Shown here: positions 57,752-64,000 of the stretch, one piece after another | Layout: each line of letters opens with the position of its first letter | Position numbering within the stretch: position 1 is the stretch's first letter | NCBI RefSeq assembly: GCF_916715725.1 | Contig: NZ_CAKAPD010000001.1 | Coordinates: 124,001 to 188,000 of the forward strand | Direction of reading: 5' to 3' | Length of the DNA stretch: 64,000 nt | Origin: an uncultured Rothia sp. | GTDB lineage: Bacteria > Actinomycetota > Actinomycetes > Actinomycetales > Micrococcaceae | The notes under the pieces: model-generated | Told to the model about the DNA's origin: nothing | The model's database searches: none | Seen by the model: only the letters and a program-made list of their open reading frames with translations | Made by a program: the position numbers and the translations under genes

Positions 57752-58687
57752 TCACGAAACGGAAGCACGAGGCTCAAGATCAACCGCCGCACACATCGCG
57801 TTGATTAGACCCAGCAGTTCGGCGGGCTGCAGTTCGCGGCCGGTAAACAGCAGAACCTGCTCCACCGCCTGGTACAGCAGCATCTCCAAACCGGAGACCA
57901 CCGTGCCGCCGTTCGCCTCCCAGGCGCTCGCCAGCACCGAAGGCCACGGGTTATATGCAACATCCAGCAGTACCGGGCGGTGCGTCGCGGAAGCGCCCTC
58001 CAGCTGCTTCAGCTGGCTCGCCCACTCATCCGCCGCACGAGCAGGAAGAGTAGACACCACCGGATGGTGACCGCGCTCAGCAAGATTCTGCGGCAGCTCA
58101 GCTAGGGAAATCTGCTCCAGCTGAACGCCCAGACGGTCCGCCGCCTCCTGCACGCTACCGAGCTTATGCAGAGAACGGGCGTACACGCTCACACGGGAAT
58201 ACCCCAGCTGATGCAGTGCGGTCAGGGCGGAAATAGCGGTCGCTCCCCCACCCACAATCGCGGCAGAATCCTTGAGTGGCTGCGGCTCCAAACCGGCGTG
58301 GCGCAGCGCGTTCACAATGCCGATCACGTCCGTGTTATCGCCCAGCACCTTCTCACCGCGCGGATACACCGTGTTCACCGCACCGGTCACGCGGGCAGTC
58401 TCACTCAGCTCATCGCAATACTGAATGACCGCGGTCTTCAACGGCATCGTCACCGACAGACCCGCAATATACGGGGCGTCCTCCGTGCCGTCCGGATGGC
58501 GCACACCGTGCATAATCGCCGGCAAATCATCGGGCAGAGTATCGCGGCGATCATAACCCAAATTCTGCTCACCCAAAAAGTCATACGCGGCACGATGCAG
58601 CGCAGGCGACAGCGAATGCGCAATAGGGTGCCCCAGCACGTAGGCGCGGCGAAGATACGGGGCTTCACGGTACGGCTCAGTCTTCAT
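57752..58687 (-). CDS. aroE: Shikimate dehydrogenase AroE
   Basis: 311 residues. The substrate domain begins AYVLGHPIAHSLSPALHRAAY; the catalytic Lys is in LSVTMPLK and the Asp in GDNTDVIG. The NADP domain has a Gly-rich loop AIVGGGATAISAL. Reduces dehydroshikimate to shikimate. The ATG at 58685-58687 is preferred on family length; the ATG at 58775-58777 has a stronger GGGAGG and would add 30 residues, so the start is uncertain. Confidence 0.88.
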   Translation of the reverse strand: MKTEPYREAPYLRRAYVLGHPIAHSLSPALHRAAYDFLGEQNLGYDRRDTLPDDLPAIMHGVRHPDGTEDAPYIAGLSVTMPLKTAVIQYCDELSETARVTGAVNTVYPRGEKVLGDNTDVIGIVNALRHAGLEPQPLKDSAAIVGGGATAISALTALHQLGYSRVSVYARSLHKLGSVQEAADRLGVQLEQISLAELPQNLAERGHHPVVSTLPARAADEWASQLKQLEGASATHRPVLLDVAYNPWPSVLASAWEANGGTVVSGLEMLLYQAVEQVLLFTGRELQPAELLGLINAMCAAVDLEPRASVS

Positions 58688-58882
58688 CGATACTCTCTCG
58701 CTCTCAACGCTGGGGAACGCTCTCAACACTTGGGGCTTGCGGGCTTGCGGACACGCACGCCACGAACCCGCGTTCATAGGCGCACCCTCCCATTTTAAGG
58801 GACAAACCACTATTCGGGTATAGCCAAATAACCGACCGCAACCGAGTACAACCGAGCACCCCCGGCATTCGGGTACAGCAAA

Positions 58883-58922
58883 GGCGGGCACCTCCCCCAC
58901 TCTCGTGGAGGCGGTACCCGCC
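58883..58922 (-). terminator. Terminator downstream of mltG
   Basis: GGCGGG..CTCC and GGAGG..CCCGCC pair with a GTGG-type inner stem; on the minus strand TTTGCT follows. It separates mltG from aroE. Confidence 0.55.
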
Positions 58923-58988
58923 TCAGCAAGAAACCTTCAGTCCAAAGCTACCGAATCGTAGCTACCGGCTGAACCAATCAGTAGCAGC

Positions 58989-60182
58989 TTAGCTACAACG
59001 GTTCGGATGCTTAGAACACCACTGGTTGTACTCTTCAACATAACGCTGGTGCTCAGCGTACGTGCGGGAGTACTTAGTCTCACCGGAATCCAGATCCACA
59101 GTCACCCAGTAGAAGTACGGGTTCTTCTCAGGAGCCGCAGCAGCCTTAATCGAAGCCAGCTGCGGAGAACCAATCGGACCCTTAGGAAGACCCTTATGCG
59201 CATAAGTGTTGTACTTATTGCTCTTATCGGCCTTCTGCTCTTCCGTCAGGTGGTACGAGCGGACACCCAGACCGTAAGTCACGGTCGCATCCGACTGGAT
59301 CAGACCGGAGGTCTCACCATCGGGGTTGTTCAGACGATTCTCAATGATGCCTGCAACCGCCACGTAGTCCTTCGGCTGAGCCTCAAGCTCCACGATGGAG
59401 GCAATAGTCAGCACCTCAAAGATCTTCTGATCGCCGCTCACGCCGGCTTCCTTCAGGTCAGCCTTGGTCTTATCAACCATGGTCTGAATGACCTTCTTGA
59501 TGTCGGTGCCCTTCGGGAAGCGGTACTCACCCGGGTGCAGCCAACCCTCAATCGAGGGGAAGTTGCTCGGCACACCGTACTGGGTGTAGTTGCTGACTGC
59601 GTCCTCAACCTGCTTGCGGGTGAACGCACCATCGGAGCCAGAAACAATCAGATCGATGGTTTCGCTCACGCGCTTACCCTGCGGAATCGCCAGGTACAGT
59701 ACGTTGCTGTTCGCCTCAATAATGGTCTTAATCGCGCTCGAGCTGCTCATGTGCTGCTGCAGTTCATAGGTGCCAGGCTGCAAGTACTTACCCTTGCTCT
59801 CCTTGGTGTACACCTCAAGGAACTTATCAGCATCAGCAATGACGCCAGCGCTTTCCAGCTCCTCAGCCACCTGCGCGGTGGACTGACCGGAACGAATCGT
59901 GAACGTCACGGTCGTGCCGTTACCGCCACCCGAGTAGTCACGATTCTTGAACGGGTCGTAGCGAGTAATCAGGGCACCAGAAATGATGACCAGAGCCACG
60001 ACAAACAGGGAAATTGCGCTCAGCATGACGGCGCGGCGGCGGCGCTTACGCGCACGCAACGTAGCCACCGACACGATTTCCTGTTCCATCGTAATGCCGG
60101 TAATACCCTTACGTTCGTCCTCGGCCGTGGGCCTAAAGAGGTCGAGCCCGCTCTCTTCGGGATGTTTATTCTGTTCGGTCAC
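58989..60182 (-). CDS. mltG: Endolytic murein transglycosylase MltG
   Basis: 397 residues. A basic cytoplasmic tail and one transmembrane helix (AVMLSAISLFVVALVIISGALI, near 50-72) precede a LysM-like subdomain (VTFTIRSGQSTAQVAEELESAG) and the YceG catalytic domain with the conserved Glu in TIASIVELEAQ, LIQSDATVTYGL and YNTYAHKGLPKGPIGSP. It cleaves nascent glycan strands and sets their length. Its ATG overlaps the ruvX stop by 4 bp. The alaS-ruvX-mltG-aroE-aroC order is conserved in actinobacteria. Confidence 0.95.
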   Translation of the reverse strand: MTEQNKHPEESGLDLFRPTAEDERKGITGITMEQEIVSVATLRARKRRRRAVMLSAISLFVVALVIISGALITRYDPFKNRDYSGGGNGTTVTFTIRSGQSTAQVAEELESAGVIADADKFLEVYTKESKGKYLQPGTYELQQHMSSSSAIKTIIEANSNVLYLAIPQGKRVSETIDLIVSGSDGAFTRKQVEDAVSNYTQYGVPSNFPSIEGWLHPGEYRFPKGTDIKKVIQTMVDKTKADLKEAGVSGDQKIFEVLTIASIVELEAQPKDYVAVAGIIENRLNNPDGETSGLIQSDATVTYGLGVRSYHLTEEQKADKSNKYNTYAHKGLPKGPIGSPQLASIKAAAAPEKNPYFYWVTVDLDSGETKYSRTYAEHQRYVEEYNQWCSKHPNRCS

Positions 60183-60742
60183 TGAAGGTTCTCCGTTTCG
60201 TTGACGGCACCAACCGCGGTCCCTTCTGACTCGGACGGTCGGTTTTCTTCGTGGGCCGGATCGCTCACCTTGTACCCGGCTACGGACTGCCCCGCCTTGA
60301 GGGCATCCAGGCTGTACTGCAAAATATTCACAGCCGCCACCTGGTCAACCATAGTCTTGAAATCTCGGCTGGAAACCCCAGCCTCGTGCAGTGCACGGTG
60401 AGCGCTCACGGTGGTGAGTCGCTCATCCACCAGCCAAATGTTAATGTGTGTTTTCTCTTCGGCATCCAGCTCGGAGCGCAGAGCCTGCGCGTACTCCCGA
60501 GCCATTTCCGTGGAGGGAGAATCCCCACCACGCATGGTCTTCGGAAGCCCGACGAAAACCTCCACCACCTCGTTCACCTCAATCAGCTTGCGCAAAACAC
60601 GGCGGTCAGAGTTCTTCTTCGCGTCGCGGCGCAGCGTCTTGAGCGGGGTGGCGAGGATACCGTCGGGGTCGCTGAGGGCGGTGCCGACGCGGGCGTTACC
60701 CACATCGACGCCCATCCGCACTCCGCGCTGGAATTCTGCCAT
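60179..60742 (-). CDS. ruvX: Holliday junction resolvase-like protein RuvX (YqgF)
   Basis: 187 residues with an RNase H-like fold: GVDVGNARVGTALSDP, VEVFVGLPKTMRGGDSP, WLVDERLTTVSAHRAL and DQVAAVNILQYSLD. YqgF-type proteins act in 16S rRNA 5' processing and possibly at DNA junctions. The last 35 or so residues are acidic and low complexity. It starts 2 bp after the alaS stop. Confidence 0.95.
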   Translation of the reverse strand: MAEFQRGVRMGVDVGNARVGTALSDPDGILATPLKTLRRDAKKNSDRRVLRKLIEVNEVVEVFVGLPKTMRGGDSPSTEMAREYAQALRSELDAEEKTHINIWLVDERLTTVSAHRALHEAGVSSRDFKTMVDQVAAVNILQYSLDALKAGQSVAGYKVSDPAHEENRPSESEGTAVGAVNETENLQ

Positions 60743-60744
60743 AT

Positions 60745-63432
60745 TTAGGCCTGAGCCTGTGCGATAGCGTCGCGGACAGCGTCCAGAGCAGCACCAATCT
60801 TGGATGCATCCTGGCCACCACCCTGAGCGACGTCGTCCTTACCGCCGCCACCGCCGCCGAGAACACCGGCAGCAACGCGGACCAGAGCACCAGCCTTCAC
60901 GCCAGCCTCACGAGCACCCTCGTTAGTTGCCACCAGGATGACGGGGCGGCCATTAGCCACACCCACCACAGCAACAACCGCAGCCTCGGAACCGAAGCGC
61001 GAACGCAGATCCAGAGCCAGCTCACGAACACCGTTAGCGTCCAGTTCGCCAGCGTCATGCGCCAGAACGCGAACAGAACCGATAGTCTGTGCGTTCTCCA
61101 GCAGCTTGCCAGCCTCAGCCTGCAGCTTCTCGCGGCGCAGCTGAGCCAGTTCCTTCTCAGCAGCCTTCAGCTTAGCCAGAGTCTGGTTAATCTTCTCCGG
61201 CAGATCAGCGGAGGACTGAACCTTCATTAGGCCGGTCAGCTGGTTCACCAGGGTACGCTCAGCAGCCAGGTGGTTGAAGGAATCCAGACCCACCAGAGCC
61301 TCAACACGGCGGTTACCGGAGCCAACAGAGCTCTCAGTCAGCAGGGTCAGCGAACCAATCTCAGCGGACGAACCAACGTGGGTACCACCGCACAGCTCGC
61401 GGGAGAACTCGCCACCGATTTCAACAACACGCACCACGTCGCCGTACTTCTCACCGAAGAGGCTCATAGCGCCCAGAGCCTTAGCCTCAGCCAGCGGCAT
61501 CTCACGGGTAATCACCTCGTGGTTATCGCGGATTGCGAGGTTAGCGACCTCTTCAACCTCACGCTTAGCGGACTCGGACAGGCCCTCGTTCCACGCGAAG
61601 TCGAAACGCAGGTAGCCTTCCTTGTTGAAGGAGCCACGCTGAGTAGCCTCGTTGCCGAGCACCTGGTGCAGGGCAGCGTGAATGATATGGGTACCGGAGT
61701 GTGCCTTCTCACCGTCGCGGCGGCGCTGAACATCAACCTGTGCCACAACATCGGCACCGACGTGAACCTCGCCCTCACACACAACGGCGCGGTGAACGCT
61801 CAGACCCTTCACGGGCTGCTGAACGTCCTGAACGTCAATGATGAAGCCGTTACCGGTAATAACACCGGTGTCAGCTGCCTGGCCACCAGCCTCCGCGTAG
61901 AACGGAGTCTCATCCAGGACAACCTCAATCTTGTCGCCAGCCTTAGCCGCGGGAACAGACACGCCGTCCACCAGGATTGCGCGCAACTTAGTCTCAGTAC
62001 GCAGCTCGGTGTAACCGGTGAAGATAGAACCGCGCTCGTCCACGAGCTTACGCAGCTCGGACAGGTCAGCAAACGCACCCTTCTTCGCCTTAGCGTCAGC
62101 CTGCGCACGGTGACGCTGCTCAGCCATCAGCTCACGGAAAGCCTTCTCGTCAACCTTCACGCCAGCCTCAGCAGCCATCTCGAGGGTCAGGTCAATCGGG
62201 AAGCCGTAAGTGTCGTGCAGAGCAAACGCCTCAGCACCAGAAACAGAGTTGGAGCCGTCCTTCTTAGCGGCTGCAACAGCCTCTTCCAGGCGCTCAGTAC
62301 CGGTCTCAATGGTGTGCAGGAACGCCTTCTCCTCAGCGTACGCAATGCGGGAAATACGCTCGAAGTCCTCACCCACGTACGGGAAAGCACCCTTCATAGC
62401 CTCGCAAGAAGCCGGGAACAGCACGGGCAGGCAGGGCTCAGTAACGCCCAGCAGACGCATCGCACGAATCGCGCGGCGCATCAGACGGCGCAGAATGTAG
62501 CCGCGACCCTCGTTGGAGGGGGTCACGCCATCAGCAATCAGCATCAGCGAGGAGCGGATGTGGTCCGCCACCACGCGCATGCGCACGTCATCCTCGTAGC
62601 CCTCGTCCTCGGGGGACTCGGAGCCGTGGTACTTCTTACCGGACAGCTTAGACGCAGCGTCCAGAACGGGGCGGACCTGGTCGGTCTCGTAGAAATTCTC
62701 AACACCCTGCAGCAGCATTGCCAGGCGCTCAACACCCAGGCCGGTATCGATGTTCTTCTTCGGCAGATCGCCCAGAATCTCGAAGTCGTCCTTGCCGATG
62801 CCCTCGCCACGCTGGTACTGCATGAACACGAGGTTCCAAATCTCAATGTAACGGTCGTCGTCAGCCGCCGGGCCGCCTTCCTTACCGTAGGCGGGGCCAC
62901 GGTCGTAGAAGATCTCCGAGTCGGGGCCTGCAGGGCCGGGCTGACCGGTGGACCAGTAGTTTTCCTTCATGCCCATACGCTGAATACGCTCAGCGGGGAA
63001 ACCAACGGTCTTAGTCCAAATCTCGAATGCCTCTTCGTCACCCTCGTAAATGGTGACCCACAGGCGCTCGGGATCCAGGCCAAAACCACCCTGATCCTGA
63101 GGGGTAGTCAGCAGCTCGTAAGCGAAAGGAATAGCCTTCTCCTTGAAGTAATCACCGAAGGAGAAGTTACCAGCCATCTGGAAGAAGGTACCGTGACGTG
63201 CAGTCTTACCGACCTCTTCAATGTCCAGGGTGCGGATGCACTTCTGCACGCTGGTCGCGCGGGAGAACGGAGGGGTCTCACGGCCCAGGAAGTAGGGAAT
63301 GAACGGCACCATACCTGCGATGGTGAACATAGCGCCGGGCTCGTTCGAAATCAGCGATGCCGAAGGCACCACAGTATGGCCGCGGGAAGCGAAGAAATCA
63401 ATCCAGCGCTTGGAAATCTCCTGTGAGAGCAT
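60745..63432 (-). CDS. alaS: Alanyl-tRNA synthetase
   Basis: 895 residues, full length. The class II catalytic core starts SKRWIDFFASRGHTVVPSASLISN and GMVPFIPYFLG. The editing domain has HSGTHIIHAALHQVLG (HxxxH) and CGGTHV for zinc. A coiled segment (LAKLKAAEKELAQLRREKLQ) and the Gly-rich C-Ala domain (GVLGGGGGGKDDVAQGGG) follow. ATG at 63430-63432. It charges tRNA-Ala and removes mischarged Ser/Gly. First gene of the alaS-ruvX-mltG unit. Confidence 0.97.
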   Translation of the reverse strand: MLSQEISKRWIDFFASRGHTVVPSASLISNEPGAMFTIAGMVPFIPYFLGRETPPFSRATSVQKCIRTLDIEEVGKTARHGTFFQMAGNFSFGDYFKEKAIPFAYELLTTPQDQGGFGLDPERLWVTIYEGDEEAFEIWTKTVGFPAERIQRMGMKENYWSTGQPGPAGPDSEIFYDRGPAYGKEGGPAADDDRYIEIWNLVFMQYQRGEGIGKDDFEILGDLPKKNIDTGLGVERLAMLLQGVENFYETDQVRPVLDAASKLSGKKYHGSESPEDEGYEDDVRMRVVADHIRSSLMLIADGVTPSNEGRGYILRRLMRRAIRAMRLLGVTEPCLPVLFPASCEAMKGAFPYVGEDFERISRIAYAEEKAFLHTIETGTERLEEAVAAAKKDGSNSVSGAEAFALHDTYGFPIDLTLEMAAEAGVKVDEKAFRELMAEQRHRAQADAKAKKGAFADLSELRKLVDERGSIFTGYTELRTETKLRAILVDGVSVPAAKAGDKIEVVLDETPFYAEAGGQAADTGVITGNGFIIDVQDVQQPVKGLSVHRAVVCEGEVHVGADVVAQVDVQRRRDGEKAHSGTHIIHAALHQVLGNEATQRGSFNKEGYLRFDFAWNEGLSESAKREVEEVANLAIRDNHEVITREMPLAEAKALGAMSLFGEKYGDVVRVVEIGGEFSRELCGGTHVGSSAEIGSLTLLTESSVGSGNRRVEALVGLDSFNHLAAERTLVNQLTGLMKVQSSADLPEKINQTLAKLKAAEKELAQLRREKLQAEAGKLLENAQTIGSVRVLAHDAGELDANGVRELALDLRSRFGSEAAVVAVVGVANGRPVILVATNEGAREAGVKAGALVRVAAGVLGGGGGGKDDVAQGGGQDASKIGAALDAVRDAIAQAQA

Positions 63433-63564
63433 CTCGTTCCTTAGAGTAATCTGTGCGAAATTCTATATTAGTCTACTGACCTATGGTGCCTGCCCGAGAG
63501 CAAAATGGCTAATCGAGCCACCCTCGTACCGTGGTTAACGGACAAAAGCACCACCTTTTAAAAC

Positions 63565-64000
63565 CTAGTTGAAGAAGCCGTCGCCGAGCTGACGGTCACG
63601 CGCAATACGCTGCTCACGCGCTCGCTTCTGAGCCTCTTCCAAGGAGGCAATCTCAGCCTCCACCTCAATGAGTTCACGCTCCGCCAAGCGACGGTTCGTG
63701 GACTCAATCTCAGCCGAGCTCATCTGTCGGTCCCAAGTATCCAGGGAGCCAGGACGCAAATCCTGCTTCTGGCGCTCCACCTTAGCGTTGAGCTCCATCT
63801 CCTTCTCCTGCATGCCCTCACGCACGCGGGCGGCGAACTCAACAGCACGCAACGCATACGGCTGCAGGGGCTTGCCAATCGGCGAATCGAAGAACTTTCC
63901 CATCTGAGACTCCGGGTTGAGGGCAAGCTCACCGTGCTCACGCATGAGCAGGGCGCTGCCGGGGGTACGCTGAGCAGGTTCGGAGGCGGCACGCCTAGAA
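63565..64000 (-). CDS. DUF6167-like protein, 5' end beyond the window
   Basis: The frame is open from the window edge to TAG at 63565, giving at least 145 residues with no start needed inside. It has SALLMREHGELALNPESQMG, then YALRAVEFAARVREGMQEKEMELNAK, then a charged Glu/Arg/Gln coiled region and end QLGDGFFN. A small protein of this kind with an AVEFAARVREGM-type helix precedes alaS in many actinobacteria (DUF6167, usually N-terminally membrane anchored); the N-terminus is not visible, so the family call is tentative. Confidence 0.6.
   Translation of the reverse strand, partial: SRRAASEPAQRTPGSALLMREHGELALNPESQMGKFFDSPIGKPLQPYALRAVEFAARVREGMQEKEMELNAKVERQKQDLRPGSLDTWDRQMSSAEIESTNRRLAERELIEVEAEIASLEEAQKRAREQRIARDRQLGDGFFN

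Noticed and set aside
1..64000. tRNA, rRNA, tmRNA or SRP RNA genes
   Set aside because: I looked for T-loop, anticodon-arm and conserved core signatures in the gene-free gaps and saw none. A covariance scan would settle it.

Overview
The window reads as ordinary chromosome of a high-GC actinobacterium of the family Micrococcaceae, most likely a Rothia (inference from gene order and protein flavour; no ribosomal RNA is present to prove it). Lineage markers are a Pup-proteasome ATPase (ARC/Mpa) N-terminus, MshC of mycothiol synthesis, actinobacterial integration host factor mIHF, WhiA with RapZ and YvcK, and a DUF3097 protein. Almost every gene is on the minus strand. Only DUF3097, a DUF4870-like membrane protein and two tandem lipoproteins are on the plus strand.

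Layout. 1-3223: ARC (partial), tRNA m1A58 methyltransferase, mshC. 3382-7507: uppP, an unknown protein, and leuA behind a leucine leader-peptide attenuator. 7588-17759: an LCP cell-wall ligase, then the conserved run era, CNNM/CBS protein, ybeY, phoH, rsmE, dnaJ, and the two plus-strand genes. 17760-18535 holds no gene. 18536-22942: hemW, lepA and a PAC2-family gene. About 22,990-28,080 is a decayed mobile island. 28238-33951: rpsT, a PemK/MazF-like protein, holA, comEC, comEA. 34173-37298: whiA, yvcK, rapZ. 37635-50455: coaBC, rpoZ, gmk, mihF, then the pyrimidine operon pyrR-pyrB-pyrC-(membrane protein)-carA-carB-pyrF (transcribed right to left). 50779-52517: two tandem duplicated lipoproteins. 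52723-64000: nusB, efp, aroB, aroK, aroC, aroE, mltG, ruvX, alaS and a partial membrane-associated gene.

The part that stands out is the island between the PAC2 gene and rpsT. It holds remnants of at least three phage-type toxin/immunity cassettes: an EndoU-like nuclease split by a one-base frameshift, two related nuclease tails resembling the PBECR group of phage MuF-linked toxins (one with an in-frame stop, one abutting a truncated phage scaffolding gene), and three paralogous putative immunity proteins sharing a C-terminal motif. The cassettes are stitched together by direct repeats: four copies of one terminator module, a 64-bp copy of the PAC2 coding sequence, a duplicated promoter segment, and two copies of a roughly 200-bp phage-like segment. 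It looks like a site where successive toxin cassettes were loaded by recombination and then decayed while several immunity-type genes stayed open.

Elsewhere the genes are housekeeping: de novo UMP synthesis under PyrR, the shikimate pathway with EF-P and NusB, cell-wall functions (UppP, LCP, MltG), ribosome biogenesis (Era, YbeY, RsmE, LepA), DNA uptake (ComEA, ComEC) and amino-acid and thiol metabolism. Unusual protein architectures include a Lys-rich insertion in Era and a Pro/Ala-rich extension of about 260 residues on shikimate kinase.
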